From NCBI RefSeq assembly GCF_014196295.1, contig NZ_JACIDK010000001.1, positions 414,785 to 478,784 of the forward strand: DNA of 64,000 nucleotides. Direction: 5' to 3'. This document shows, in pieces, positions 15,370 through 26,945 of this stretch (the stretch's first letter is position 1; each line of letters begins with the position of its first letter). The DNA comes from Phenylobacterium haematophilum (lineage in GTDB: Bacteria; Pseudomonadota; Alphaproteobacteria; Caulobacterales; Caulobacteraceae). The position numbers were made by a program, and so were the translations under genes. The notes below the pieces were generated by a model. It did not search any database and had not been told where the DNA came from. It was given only the letters and a program-made list of their open reading frames with translations.

Positions 15370-16050
15370 ATGGAGTTCCTGAAAGATCGGCGCACGCTTC
15401 TGGCCCTCGTCGGCGGCGCGCTTGCCCTGTTGGCCGGGGTGATCATCGCAAGCGTGATGGTCAACAAGGGCAAGGGCGAAAGGCCCGCGCCGCCGCCGGC
15501 CTCGCAAGGCGGGCTTGTCGTCGAGACGGGCGCGCCGGACGACGGCCGCCTGGACCCGGCAAAGCCGCTGCGCTGCTTCGTCGCCGGCCAGTACGTTGGT
15601 GAAATGACCTTGGCCGAATGCGCCAAGCGCAACGGCGTGGCCACCGGCGCGCTCGACGTCGGCGTCGACGAGGCGGGCAATCTGGCCGCCGCGGATCAGG
15701 CCGGTACGATGCTGACGCCGCTGCCGCCGCGTCCCGAAGCCGTGACGCCGCTTGCGCCGGCTCCGGCCGCACCGACCCAGACGCCCGCGACCGCCAATGC
15801 CCCCGCGGGCAGCTGCTGGCGCTATGTCGACGGCGGCTGGCGCAAGCTTCCCAACGACCTCACGCTGAACGCCTGCGTCCAGACGCTGTTCGGCGGCCGC
15901 TGCGAGCGGCCCGGCGGGGCGACCTACGGGCGCTGGATGCAGCAGACGCTGCGCCTGGTCCCTGGCAAGGTGGAGGTGTCGGGCGACAATCGCAGCTTCC
16001 GTCCGCTGGCCGAACAGGCGCAGAACTGCTCGATCTCTTCCATCGGCTAG
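15370..16050 (+). CDS. Single-pass membrane protein, unknown
   Basis: A 226-residue protein with an N-terminal membrane anchor (residues about 9-30, TLLALVGGALALLAGVIIAS), a Pro/Ala-rich linker (about 115-145) and a periplasmic C-terminal domain with four cysteines (SCWRYV, NACVQTLFGGRCERPGG, QNCSISS). GAGGG precedes the ATG. The C-terminal domain begins with CWR and a later TLNACV, echoing the two small lipoproteins at 16096 and 44620. No named family is recognised. It lies 49 bases after flaEY and may share its transcript. Confidence 0.65.
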   Translation: MEFLKDRRTLLALVGGALALLAGVIIASVMVNKGKGERPAPPPASQGGLVVETGAPDDGRLDPAKPLRCFVAGQYVGEMTLAECAKRNGVATGALDVGVDEAGNLAAADQAGTMLTPLPPRPEAVTPLAPAPAAPTQTPATANAPAGSCWRYVDGGWRKLPNDLTLNACVQTLFGGRCERPGGATYGRWMQQTLRLVPGKVEVSGDNRSFRPLAEQAQNCSISSIG

Positions 16051-16095
16051 GGATTCGCCCTGCCGCCGCCGCAATCGCGACTATAGGCTGATCCC

Positions 16096-16485
16096 ATGCT
16101 GCTCCGCTTCGCCCTCGTCGCTGGCCTTTCCGTCGTCGCGCTGGCTGCGTGCTCCAAGCGCACCTTGCCGCCAGGCGGGGAGGGGATCTGCTGGAACGTC
16201 ACCCGGACGGCGGACGGCGAACTGAAGTACCACAAGCTGAAGTCTGACGTGCCGACGCTCGAACATTGCGCCGCCGAGCTCGAGAGCATGCGGGTTCGGT
16301 TCTTGCGTATGGGCGGCTCAGTCCGCGAGGTCACCGGCGCCTACAAGGGCAGTTTCATCTTCGTGGACAAGCGCGGGATCTTCACCGCGCCGTCGCTTGA
16401 GGAGCATCCCTATCTCGCCCTAGTCCGCACCGGCGACGGGCGCCTGGCGATCCCCGGCGCGATGCCGCAGCAGCCCGCGCAATAG
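16096..16485 (+). CDS. Small envelope lipoprotein (family A)
   Basis: A 129-residue protein with a signal peptide and lipobox (VALAAC, Cys19). The mature part has the pattern GICWNV...TLEHCAAELESMRVR...VTGAYKGSFIFVDKRGIFTA. The lipoprotein at 44620-44994 shows the same pattern (GVCWRM, TLENCAVRLEGLRMT, MTGAFQGRFIYVTDEE), so these are paralogues within the window. The function is unknown. It is followed by ssb with a separate, SOS-type promoter. Confidence 0.65.
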   Translation: MLLRFALVAGLSVVALAACSKRTLPPGGEGICWNVTRTADGELKYHKLKSDVPTLEHCAAELESMRVRFLRMGGSVREVTGAYKGSFIFVDKRGIFTAPSLEEHPYLALVRTGDGRLAIPGAMPQQPAQ

Positions 16486-16530
16486 TCCGACGCCGCGACC
16501 AAATCGCTGTGGACTAAGCGTTAACGTCGT

Positions 16531-16545
16531 GAACATATAGCGAAC
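16531..16545. promoter_or_regulatory. LexA (SOS) box before ssb
   Basis: GAACATATAGCGAAC is the reverse complement of GTTC-N7-GTTC, the LexA operator of Alphaproteobacteria, with both half-sites exact. It lies 86 bases before the ssb ATG. ssb is a known SOS gene in several alphaproteobacteria, which fits. Confidence 0.7.
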
Positions 16546-16630
16546 ATCGACGTTGATCCGTGCGGCGCGGTCGTCTAGCGTCCCGCACTTGGGCGAAGGC
16601 CCGCAAGCACGGAAAGCAAGGGACAAGCTC

Positions 16631-17152
16631 ATGGCGGGCAGCGTCAACAAGGTCATTCTGGTCGGCAATCTCGGCGCCGATCCTGAAATTCGCAGCCTGA
16701 ATTCGGGCGATCGGGTCGCGAACCTGCGCATCGCGACGTCGGAAACCTGGCGCGACCGGAGCTCGGGCGAGCGCAAGGAAAAGACCGAGTGGCACCGGGT
16801 GGTGATCTTCAACGACAATCTCGTGAAGGTCGCTGAGCAGTACCTGCGCAAGGGCTCGAAGGTTTACATCGAGGGCTCAATCCAAACCCGCAAATGGACC
16901 GACCAGTCGGGCCAAGAAAAGTACTCCACCGAGATCGTCCTGCAGAAGTTCCGTGGTGAGCTCACCATGCTGGATGGCCGCAACGACAACGCGGGCGGCG
17001 GCGGCGATTACGGCGGCGACTATGGCGGGGGCAGCGGCGGTGGGGGCGGCTACGGCGGCGGCGGCGGCGGCTTCGGCGGCGGTTCGCGCAACCAGAGCTC
17101 GGGTCCGCGGGAAGACTTTTCGGCCGACCTCGACGACGAAATCCCGTTCTAG
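16631..17152 (+). CDS. ssb: Single-stranded DNA-binding protein
   Basis: A 173-residue SSB: an N-terminal OB fold ([52 protein letters not shown]; residues 1-115), a Gly-rich disordered linker (about 122-155) and the acidic tip DDEIPF that recruits repair and replication proteins. The ATG at 16631 is chosen because the OB fold begins there; the longer frame is not supported. A LexA box lies upstream and a strong terminator downstream, so it is probably monocistronic and DNA-damage inducible. Confidence 0.97.
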   Translation: MAGSVNKVILVGNLGADPEIRSLNSGDRVANLRIATSETWRDRSSGERKEKTEWHRVVIFNDNLVKVAEQYLRKGSKVYIEGSIQTRKWTDQSGQEKYSTEIVLQKFRGELTMLDGRNDNAGGGGDYGGDYGGGSGGGGGYGGGGGGFGGGSRNQSSGPREDFSADLDDEIPF

Positions 17153-17170
17153 GCGCTGCGCCATCAGAAC

Positions 17171-17199
17171 AAGGGCCGGCCGTAGCGCCGGCCCTTTTT
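17171..17199 (+). terminator. Terminator after ssb
   Basis: Stem GGGCCGGC (17173-17180) with GCCGGCCC (17187-17194), six-base loop, closed by A-T pairs and followed by five T residues. Confidence 0.85.
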
Positions 17200-17284
17200 G
17201 ATTCCGGCTGTGATTGGCCTTTGCGCGGCGGCCAAGCTAGACCTGCGCGCGTCCATTGTTCGCTACAGTTCTCGGGGGCTTTCC

Positions 17285-18604
17285 ATGAAGATGCTGACCT
17301 GCGTCGCCTCGGCGACAGTCCTCGCCCTGGCGGTCGCGCCGGCCATGGCCGCGACGCTCGACGTGCCGGCGGCCAAGGCGCAGGTGACGCAGACCCTGGA
17401 TCGCGACTACGCCCAGCTGGACGCGCTCTACAAGGATCTGCACGCCCACCCTGAGCTCGGCTTCCAGGAGATGCGCACGGCCGCCAAGCTCGCCGCCGAG
17501 ATGCGCGGTCTTGGCCTGGGGGTGACTGAGGGCGTAGGCGGCACGGGCGTGGTCGCCATCCTGAAGAACGGCCCAGGGCCGACCGTGCTGGTGCGCACTG
17601 AGCTCGACGCCCTGCCGATGGAGGAGAAGAGCGGGCTGCCCTATGCCAGCCGGGCGCAGGCGACTTGGAACGGCAAGGAGACCTTCGTCGCCCACTCCTG
17701 CGGCCACGATGTCCATATGGCCGCCTGGGTCGGCACGGCGCGCGCCCTTATTGCGGCCAAGGCGCGCTGGAGCGGGACGGTGATGTTCGTCGCCCAGCCG
17801 TCTGAGGAGACCGTCAACGGCGCCAAGGCGATGCTGGATGACGGCTTCATCAAGCGCTTCGGCAAGGCCGACTACGGCTTTGCGTTGCACGTGGGGCCAG
17901 GGCTCGCCGGGCAGATTTACTACAAGCCGGGCGCGGTGAGCTCGACCTCCGACAGCCTGGACGTGGTGTTCGCGGGCCGCGGCGGCCATGGTTCGATGCC
18001 GGCGGCGACCATCGATCCGGTGATGATGGGCGCGCGGTTCGTGGTCGACGTGCAGAGCGTGATCAGCCGCGAGAAGGACCCGGCGGCCTTCGGCGTCGTC
18101 ACCATCGGCTCGTTCCAGGCCGGCAGCGCCGGCAACATCATTCCCGACAGCGCCCAACTGCGCGGCACCATCCGCACCCAGGACGGCGCGGTTCGCGACA
18201 AGATCCTTGCGGGCGTCGAGCGGACAGCCAAGGCCGTGGCGGACATGGCCGGCGCCCCCGCGCCGACGGTCAAGATCGTTCCCGGCGGCAAGGCGGTGAT
18301 CAACGACGCCGCGCTGACCGAACGCACGGCCAAGGTGTTCCAGGCGGCGTTCGGCGCCAACGCCGTGGTCCAGCCGCAGGCGGGTTCGGCGAGCGAGGAC
18401 TATTCCGAGTTCATCATCGCCGGAACGCCGTCGGTCTACTTCGGCATCGGCGGCTACGACGCCAAAACGATCGCCGAGGCCCAGAAGAACGGGACGGCCC
18501 TGCCGGTGAACCACTCGCCGTTCTTTGCACCGGCCGCTGAGCCCTCCATCCGCACCGGGGTTATGGCGATGAGCCTGGCGGTGATGAACGTGACCGCGAA
18601 GTAG
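17285..18604 (+). CDS. Secreted M20-family amidohydrolase
   Basis: A 439-residue protein with a Sec signal peptide (LALAVAPAMAATLDVP, cleavage near residue 23), then an M20D amidohydrolase domain. The N-terminal motif HAHPELGFQEM, metal-ligand region VAHSCGHDVHMAAW, catalytic Glu in QPSEETVNGAKAML, dimerisation insert with GRGGHGSMP, and C-terminal SEDYSEF and NHSPFF. Family members hydrolyse N-acyl amino acids or hippurate-like amides. The periplasmic location suggests scavenging. The ATG at 17285 is preferred to an upstream TTG because the signal peptide begins there. Confidence 0.87.
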   Translation: MKMLTCVASATVLALAVAPAMAATLDVPAAKAQVTQTLDRDYAQLDALYKDLHAHPELGFQEMRTAAKLAAEMRGLGLGVTEGVGGTGVVAILKNGPGPTVLVRTELDALPMEEKSGLPYASRAQATWNGKETFVAHSCGHDVHMAAWVGTARALIAAKARWSGTVMFVAQPSEETVNGAKAMLDDGFIKRFGKADYGFALHVGPGLAGQIYYKPGAVSSTSDSLDVVFAGRGGHGSMPAATIDPVMMGARFVVDVQSVISREKDPAAFGVVTIGSFQAGSAGNIIPDSAQLRGTIRTQDGAVRDKILAGVERTAKAVADMAGAPAPTVKIVPGGKAVINDAALTERTAKVFQAAFGANAVVQPQAGSASEDYSEFIIAGTPSVYFGIGGYDAKTIAEAQKNGTALPVNHSPFFAPAAEPSIRTGVMAMSLAVMNVTAK

Positions 18605-18611
18605 GCGGCGC

Positions 18612-20429
18612 TCAGGCGACGCGCCCGCCGTTGCGCGCCCAGCCGTCGAGGTGGGCGCTGAGCACCGAGAGCGGCATGGCGCCATAGAGCAGGCCCGCGT
18701 CATGGAAGGCGCGGATGTCGAAGGCGTCGCCGAGGCGCGCCCTGGCCGTCTCGCGCGCCTTCACCCAGATCTCGTGGCCGAGCATGTAGCTCGACGCTTG
18801 ACCGGGCTGGACGCAGTAGCGCTCGACCTCGCGGGTGACGCTCGTCTCCTTGTCGCCGAGCGTTTCGACCATGTAGGTGATCGCCTGTTCGCGGCCCCAG
18901 CGCTTGTGGTGAAGGCCGGAGTCTACGACCAGCCGCGCGGCGCGGAACAGCAGCGAGGCGAGGTAGCCAAGTCGTGCCAACGGATCGTTCTCGAAGGCGC
19001 CTATCTCGTCGGAGAGCTGCTCGGCATAGAGCGCCCAGCCTTCGGAATAGCCTGAGAACAACGGCATGCGGCGCATCAGCGGCAGGCCATTGGCTTCCAT
19101 GGCGAGAGCGATCTGCAGATGGTGGCCTGGCAACACCTCGTGGTGCACCAGGGTCAGCAGGTCCAGGCGCGGCTGTTCGGCCGTATCGCGCAGGTTGATG
19201 TAGAATATCCCTGGCCTTGAGCCGTCGACCGAGCCGGGCTGATAGGAGCCGCCGGGGGCGCCGGCCTCGATCGTGGCGGGCACGCGCGCGATCTCCACCG
19301 GCGCCTTGGGGAGCGCGCCGAAATAGCCTGGCAGCCGCTTTCGCATGGCTTCGGCCATGTCGTTCATGTCGACCAGGAGTTGCGCACGTCCGGCGTCGGT
19401 GTTCGGGTAGATCTGGTCCGGTCGCCGCCGCAGGGCGGAGATGCGCTGGCCGACCGACCCCTGGCTGAGGCCTTGTTGCTTGAGGATCTCGTCAGCCTGC
19501 GCGGTCAGTTCGGCCACGCGTTGCAGACCTAGGCGGTGGATATCGTCGCCGCCCATGTCTGTGGTCGTGAACGAGCGCACCGCAAAGCGGTAGTAGGCTT
19601 CGCCCTGCGGCAGCCGCCAGCAGCCGGCGTCGTGCGAGGCGGTCGGCAGGGCTTGCTGTTGAAGCGCCAACTGGCGGCGGAGAGCCGGATAGACGGTGGT
19701 CTCGACGATCGCCGCGGCGCGGGTCGCCCAGTCGCCATCCAGGCCATTTTCCGACGTGCGACGGGTTAGGTTGGTTACGAGTTCCGATGCCGTCGGCGCC
19801 GGGGCCAGCATGGCAGAGAGCTGACCAGATGTGGCGCGAAGGATGAAGTCCGGCGGCGTCGCCCCGAGCGCGAAGTCGGCGCTAGCGCGTTCGGTCTCCT
19901 GGTCGAGCGAAGGGCCGAACGCGGCCAGACGGTCCAGATAGGCCTCGGCGTCGTCAACGGTGGCGATGGTGTGCTGGGTGCCGAGGAAGCTCGGAATGCT
20001 GCGGTAGTTTCCGCTGAGCTGGGAGACAATATAAGGGATCGCCCCGCCGACGCCCGGATCGCCATAAGGGAAGGCGTAGCCCTGCAGGGTGACGTCGGCG
20101 AGGTAGGCTGCAGTCTGGTAGTTGAGCAGGTCGCCGCCCCGCAGCGCCGTGGGATCGAACGGCCGCAGATCGGCGGCCATCCGCTCGAACAGCCCCTTCA
20201 TCTTCGCCAAGCTGACCTTGGAGCGATCGTCGAGTTGGTGCTTGGCGGCCGCATTCGCGCCAATATCGAGGCCGGTCAACGTCATCAGCTGAGGCGATGC
20301 GGCGAGTGCAGCCTGCATCGCCTGGTCCATCAGCGCGGTGAGCCGGCGGCCGTCGGTGCTCTGCGCCGCGGCGGGGGTGGCGGTCAGGGTGGCGGCGCCC
20401 GCCAGCAGGAGGTGTCGGCGGTTCAGCAT
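18612..20429 (-). CDS. DUF885 metallopeptidase-like secreted protein
   Basis: A 605-residue DUF885 protein with a twin-arginine-like signal (MLNRRHLLLAGAATLTATPA). The C-terminal catalytic region holds VHHEVLPGHHLQIALAMEAN, an HExxxxHH-type zinc site, followed by YSEGWALYAEQL whose Glu would be a third ligand. DUF885 proteins are thought to be metallopeptidases. It converges with the amidohydrolase (7 bases between stops) and is probably also exported. Substrate unknown. Confidence 0.85.
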   Translation of the reverse strand: MLNRRHLLLAGAATLTATPAAAQSTDGRRLTALMDQAMQAALAASPQLMTLTGLDIGANAAAKHQLDDRSKVSLAKMKGLFERMAADLRPFDPTALRGGDLLNYQTAAYLADVTLQGYAFPYGDPGVGGAIPYIVSQLSGNYRSIPSFLGTQHTIATVDDAEAYLDRLAAFGPSLDQETERASADFALGATPPDFILRATSGQLSAMLAPAPTASELVTNLTRRTSENGLDGDWATRAAAIVETTVYPALRRQLALQQQALPTASHDAGCWRLPQGEAYYRFAVRSFTTTDMGGDDIHRLGLQRVAELTAQADEILKQQGLSQGSVGQRISALRRRPDQIYPNTDAGRAQLLVDMNDMAEAMRKRLPGYFGALPKAPVEIARVPATIEAGAPGGSYQPGSVDGSRPGIFYINLRDTAEQPRLDLLTLVHHEVLPGHHLQIALAMEANGLPLMRRMPLFSGYSEGWALYAEQLSDEIGAFENDPLARLGYLASLLFRAARLVVDSGLHHKRWGREQAITYMVETLGDKETSVTREVERYCVQPGQASSYMLGHEIWVKARETARARLGDAFDIRAFHDAGLLYGAMPLSVLSAHLDGWARNGGRVA

Positions 20430-20504
20430 GGCGATGATCCGAAAGGGGCGTCGGCCGCCGCGAGCCAGGCCCGCGGCGGCGCAGTCAGGGTGTTCCGCGG
20501 GCGC

Positions 20505-21032
20505 TTAGCCGCCGGCGATGACGCCGCAGGCGATGCGCGCGCCGGCGCCGCCGATCGGCTGGGTCTTGTGGTCGTCGGCGTTGGCGTGGACGACAATGGC
20601 CGAGCCGTCCTTGTCGGTCAGGTCCTGGCGACCGTCGACGCCGCCGAGCGAGACGAAGGTGGTGAAGATCTCGGCGTTCGCCGTGCCGTCGGCGGCCACG
20701 AAGACGTTCGGCAGGTCGCCGGCCTCGTTGGCGTCAGGGTTCAGCAGGCCATGCACCATGGTCGGGCCGCCGTGGACGTGACCGCCGGCGGAGGTGAAGT
20801 CGGACTTCGAGCAGTCGCCCTTCTCGTGGAAGTGCAGTCCGTGCCAGCCCGGAGCGACGTCCTTCAGCTCGATGCGCATCAGCACGCCCTTGGGAGCGTT
20901 GGTGAGGGTGGCCGATCCGACCGCGGCGCCGGCCGAATTCTTCAGTTCGATCCGTTGGTTGGCCGGTGCGTCTGCGGCGATCGCCGTCCCGGCGAAAAGG
21001 GTGGCGGCGAGGGCGACGAAGGCATATTTCAT
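20505..21032 (-). CDS. sodC: Periplasmic Cu/Zn superoxide dismutase
   Basis: A 175-residue protein with signal peptide (MKYAFVALAATLFAGTAIAA) and the SodC motifs: GLHFHEKGDC (copper ligands), GGHVHGGP (bridging and zinc histidines), VHANADDHKTQP and the C-terminal GGAGARIACGVI with the disulphide Cys. It dismutates superoxide in the periplasm. The ATG at 21032 is the signal-peptide start; the extension to 21098 is unsupported. It diverges from gyrA. Confidence 0.93.
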   Translation of the reverse strand: MKYAFVALAATLFAGTAIAADAPANQRIELKNSAGAAVGSATLTNAPKGVLMRIELKDVAPGWHGLHFHEKGDCSKSDFTSAGGHVHGGPTMVHGLLNPDANEAGDLPNVFVAADGTANAEIFTTFVSLGGVDGRQDLTDKDGSAIVVHANADDHKTQPIGGAGARIACGVIAGG

Positions 21033-21143
21033 GAGATCTAGCACCTGGGTTCGAAACTCTACGGACATTTGGCCTAGCGGCCTCCGGGATGGTAACAACA
21101 GAACCTAGCTTTGTGTCCGATTCTAAACGGCTAAATCCTCTCC

Positions 21144-23894
<2,751 letters not shown>

Positions 23895-23916
23895 AGAGGC
23901 CGCGTAACGCCTGACG

Positions 23917-23949
23917 CCCGCAACCGTTGGTTCATCAATCGGTTGCGGG
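23917..23949 (+). terminator. Stem-loop after gyrA
   Basis: Ten-base-pair perfect inverted repeat CCCGCAACCG (23917-23926) and CGGTTGCGGG (23940-23949) with a 13-base loop. There is no strong T tract; it could end gyrA transcription or mark the 3' end. Confidence 0.5.
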
Positions 23950-24020
23950 TGAGATTTGGGCTTGCATTCGTGGCTCGCGCCGGTGAAATCCTGCTGCACC
24001 GCAACAGGGGGAGACGTCGA

Positions 24021-24515
24021 ATGACGCGTGTGGGGCTCTATCCGGGGACCTTCGACCCGATCCACAATGGCCATACCGACATCATCGGCCGGGCCGTGAA
24101 GCTGGTCGACAAGCTGGTCATCGGCGTGGCGATCAACGCCGGCAAAGGCCCCCTGTTCGAGCTCGAAGAGCGCGTCTCGATCCTGCGCGAGGCCACACAG
24201 CACCTTAATGATCGGGCCGAGATCGTCGTCCAGCCGTTCGAAGGGCTGTTGATGCACTACGCCCGCGAAATCGGCGCCCAGGTCATCGTTCGCGGCCTGC
24301 GGGCCGTGGCCGACTTCGAGTACGAATTCCAGATGACGGCGATGAACCAGCAGCTCGACCGCGAGGTCGAGACCGTGTTCCTGATGGCCGACCCGCGCCA
24401 CCAGGCCATTTCCTCCAAGCTCGTGAAAGAGATCGCCGTGCTGGGCGGCGACATCAGCAAGTTCGTGAGCCCGACGATCAAGGACGCGCTGATGGCCAAG
24501 GTCGGCCGCGGCTGA
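24021..24515 (+). CDS. coaD: Phosphopantetheine adenylyltransferase
   Basis: A 164-residue CoaD, which makes dephospho-CoA from 4'-phosphopantetheine and ATP. The nucleotidyltransferase motif GTFDPIHNGHTDI (HxGH), the middle VRGLRAVADFEYE and the C-terminal ISSKLVKEIA all fit, and the length is typical. GGGGGAG precedes the ATG at 24021; the upstream extension is unsupported. Confidence 0.96.
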   Translation: MTRVGLYPGTFDPIHNGHTDIIGRAVKLVDKLVIGVAINAGKGPLFELEERVSILREATQHLNDRAEIVVQPFEGLLMHYAREIGAQVIVRGLRAVADFEYEFQMTAMNQQLDREVETVFLMADPRHQAISSKLVKEIAVLGGDISKFVSPTIKDALMAKVGRG

Positions 24516-24565
24516 CGACGGCGGACGGGCTGGCGGTGTCGCGCGTTGCCCGCTACGAGGGGCGC

Positions 24566-25426
24566 ATGATCCGAACCCTGTCGCTCACCGCCGCCGTCCT
24601 GGCCATGGCGGCTCCGGCCGCCGCCCAGGCGCCTGCCGCAAAGCTCCCTGCAACTGCGCCCGCGCCCTCGGCCGCGGATTGGCGCACCCCCAATCCGGAT
24701 GACCTGCTGGTCATCGACACCAACAAGGGGCGGATCATCGTCGAGATGCTGCCCGAGGCTGCGCCTGCCCATGTGCAGCGTCTCAGGGAACTGACCCGCG
24801 CCGGCTTTTATGACGGTCGCAGCTTCTTTCGGGTCATCGATGACTTCATGGCCCAGACGGGCGATCCCGAGGACCGCGGCACCGGCGGCAGCGACAAGCC
24901 GGACCTGACGCAGGAGTTCCAGTTCCGTCTGGGACCCGACGCCGGCTTCGTGCAGGCCGCCGACCAGAATGTGGCCCAGGTCGGATTCATCAAATCGCTG
25001 CCGGTGAAGAGTCAGAGCCCGATGCTCATGGCGATGACCGCCGATGGCAAGGTCTCGGCATGGCCGCTGTTCTGCCCTGGCGTCGCAGCCATGGCCCGTG
25101 GGCAGGGCGAGGACAGCGCCAACAGCCAGTTCTTCCTGATGCGTCAGACCTATCCGTCGCTCGAGCGACGTTACACCGGCTGGGGTCGGGTGGTGGCGGG
25201 TCTCGACGTCGTGCGCGCCATCAAGGTCGGCGAGCCGGTGGCTCCGCCGCAGGACAAGATGGACAAGGTCCGCATCCTGGCCGATATCCCCGCGTCTGAA
25301 CGCCCCAAGGTGCGTGTGATCGATCCCAGCAGCGCCTGGTTCAAGGCCGAGATCGAAAGCGTTCGCGCCCGAATGGGTGAGAATTTCTCGGTTTGCGAGA
25401 TCAAAGTCCCATCGGAGGTGAAGTGA
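24566..25426 (+). CDS. Periplasmic cyclophilin-type peptidyl-prolyl isomerase
   Basis: A 286-residue protein with a Sec signal (LAMAAPAAAQAPA) and a cyclophilin domain: GRIIVEMLPEAAPAHVQRL, FYDGRSFFRVIDDFMAQTGD, NSQFFLMRQ. The active-site Arg (FFRVIDDFMAQ) is present. A ~45-residue insert around 130-175 and a C-terminal extension (IPASERPKVRVIDPSSAWF) are longer than in minimal cyclophilins. GAGG lies 7 bases before the ATG at 24566. It overlaps the next cyclophilin as TGATG. Likely a periplasmic folding catalyst. Confidence 0.88.
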   Translation: MIRTLSLTAAVLAMAAPAAAQAPAAKLPATAPAPSAADWRTPNPDDLLVIDTNKGRIIVEMLPEAAPAHVQRLRELTRAGFYDGRSFFRVIDDFMAQTGDPEDRGTGGSDKPDLTQEFQFRLGPDAGFVQAADQNVAQVGFIKSLPVKSQSPMLMAMTADGKVSAWPLFCPGVAAMARGQGEDSANSQFFLMRQTYPSLERRYTGWGRVVAGLDVVRAIKVGEPVAPPQDKMDKVRILADIPASERPKVRVIDPSSAWFKAEIESVRARMGENFSVCEIKVPSEVK

Positions 25427-25890
25427 TGGACCCGGAAAACACCCTTATCCTGACCCTCGACACGGGGCCCGTGACGATCAAACTCCGCCCCGACCTGGCG
25501 CCCGGCCACGTCGAGCGCATCAAGGAGCTGGCGCGTGAAGGTTTCTACGACGGCGTCGTGTTCCACCGCGTCATCGACGGCTTCATGGCCCAGGGGGGCG
25601 ACCCGACCGGCACCGGCACCTCGGGTTCGGACAAGCCGAACCTGAAGGCCGAATTCTCGCGCGAGCCGCACGTCCGCGGCGTCTGCTCGATGGCCCGCAC
25701 ATCGGCGCCGCACTCGGCCAACAGCCAGTTTTTCATCTGCCTGGATGACGCCACCTTCCTCGACGGCCAGTACACGGTCTGGGGCGAAGTGGTCGAGGGC
25801 ATGGATGCGGTCGACGCCCTGCCCAAGGGCGAGCCCCCGCGCGCTCCGGGCAAGATCCTGTCCGCTCGCGTCGCTGCCGACGCCGCGTGA
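25426..25890 (+). CDS. Cytoplasmic cyclophilin
   Basis: A 154-residue minimal cyclophilin without a signal peptide: GPVTIKLRPDLAPGHVERI, FYDGVVFHRVIDGFMAQGGD, NSQFFICLDDATFLDGQYTV. It catalyses Xaa-Pro isomerisation in the cytoplasm. The ATG at 25426 shares its A with the stop of the periplasmic paralogue, with GGAGGTG upstream, so the two are translationally coupled. Its stop overlaps the GTG of the next gene. Confidence 0.92.
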   Translation: MDPENTLILTLDTGPVTIKLRPDLAPGHVERIKELAREGFYDGVVFHRVIDGFMAQGGDPTGTGTSGSDKPNLKAEFSREPHVRGVCSMARTSAPHSANSQFFICLDDATFLDGQYTVWGEVVEGMDAVDALPKGEPPRAPGKILSARVAADAA

Positions 25891-26444
25891 CGCCGTCCCT
25901 GGAAGCGGCGTATGCGCAGCCGCATCGCCGCTACCATACACGGGCCCATATCGAGCAGTGCCTGGCGCTGCTCGATCAGGTTCCCGACCTGACCGACACT
26001 GAGCGCCAGATCCTGACCTATGCGATCTGGTGGCACGACGCCGTCTATGATCCCACTGCCTCCGACAATGAGGCCAGGAGCGCGCAGATGGCCAAGGCCG
26101 ATCTGCGCGACTTCGAGGTCTCGATCCACGCCCGCGAGGAAGTCGCGCGGCTGATCATGCTGACGGCCGGCCATGAGGTCGAAGAAGAAGACCGGCTCGG
26201 CGAGCTGCTGGTCTCCATCGACCTGGCGATCCTCGGCGCGCCCGCCGACCGCTACGACGCCTACGCGCAAGCCGTCCGGGAAGAATACGCCCACGTCCCC
26301 GACGAGCTTTGGCGCAAGGGGAGGTCCGGCGTGCTGCAACGCTTTCTCGATGCGCAGGTTATCTTTCCCGATCCGGCGTTCGCCGAATGGCTGGACGCCC
26401 AGGCGCGGGAAAACCTGACGCGGGAGCTCGCGTCGCTCAGCTAG
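25887..26444 (+). CDS. HD-superfamily-like hydrolase
   Basis: A 185-residue predicted metal-dependent HD-type phosphohydrolase: RRYHTRAHIEQCL, AIWWHDAVYDPTASDNEARS, HARE and VSIDLAILGAPADRYDAY. The family has no established substrate. The GTG start overlaps the cyclophilin stop as GTGA, so it belongs to the same operon. Confidence 0.8.
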   Translation: MTPSLEAAYAQPHRRYHTRAHIEQCLALLDQVPDLTDTERQILTYAIWWHDAVYDPTASDNEARSAQMAKADLRDFEVSIHAREEVARLIMLTAGHEVEEEDRLGELLVSIDLAILGAPADRYDAYAQAVREEYAHVPDELWRKGRSGVLQRFLDAQVIFPDPAFAEWLDAQARENLTRELASLS

Positions 26445-26453
26445 GAGGCTCCG

Positions 26454-26945
26454 GTGGCGCGGCTGAAGGTCTTCGTCACCTCGGACGGCTTCACCGACTA
26501 CGTCGTGGCGGCGACCTCGCGGGCCAAGGCGCTCGCGGCCTGGGGCGCCCATCAGGACCTCTTCCAGTCCGGCGGCGCCCGCGAGACCGACGATCCCGAT
26601 CTTGTGGCCGCGGCCATCGCTGAGCCCGGACATGTACTGCGGCGACCGTCGAAGGTCACACCGCTGGTTCCCAAGCGCCGGCCGGCGGTCAAGCCGGCTA
26701 CGCCGACGCCTTCAAAGGCTGCGCCTTCCAAGCCACGTGGACCTACCCCCGCACAGCTACGCAGGATCGCCGACCTTGAGGCCGAACTGGAGGCCGCCGC
26801 CGAACGTCACGCCGCAGAACTGGCCCGGATCGCAGTCGAGAAGCGAGCGCTCGAACTGCGACGCGACGAGAGCGAGAGCAATTTCCTGAAACGCCGCACC
26901 GAACTGCGCGAGGCGCTGCACAAGGCTCGCCTAGTCTTACGGTAA
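26454..26945 (+). CDS. Hypothetical coiled-coil protein
   Basis: A 163-residue protein with an N-terminal globular segment (MARLKVFVTSDGFTDYVVAA, residues 1-60), a Lys/Pro/Ala-rich linker (65-95) and a charged C-terminal coiled coil (about 98-155, IADLEAELEAAAERHAAELA). The start is GTG 26454 with AGGAGG 6 bases upstream. It is the last gene of the cyclophilin operon and converges with the EEP gene with 9 bases overlap. The N-terminal part is a small family found in Caulobacterales; no function is known. Confidence 0.65.
   Translation: MARLKVFVTSDGFTDYVVAATSRAKALAAWGAHQDLFQSGGARETDDPDLVAAAIAEPGHVLRRPSKVTPLVPKRRPAVKPATPTPSKAAPSKPRGPTPAQLRRIADLEAELEAAAERHAAELARIAVEKRALELRRDESESNFLKRRTELREALHKARLVLR

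Noticed and set aside
16985..17100. GGC-rich tandem repeats
   Set aside because: They encode the Gly-rich linker of SSB, a normal feature of the protein.
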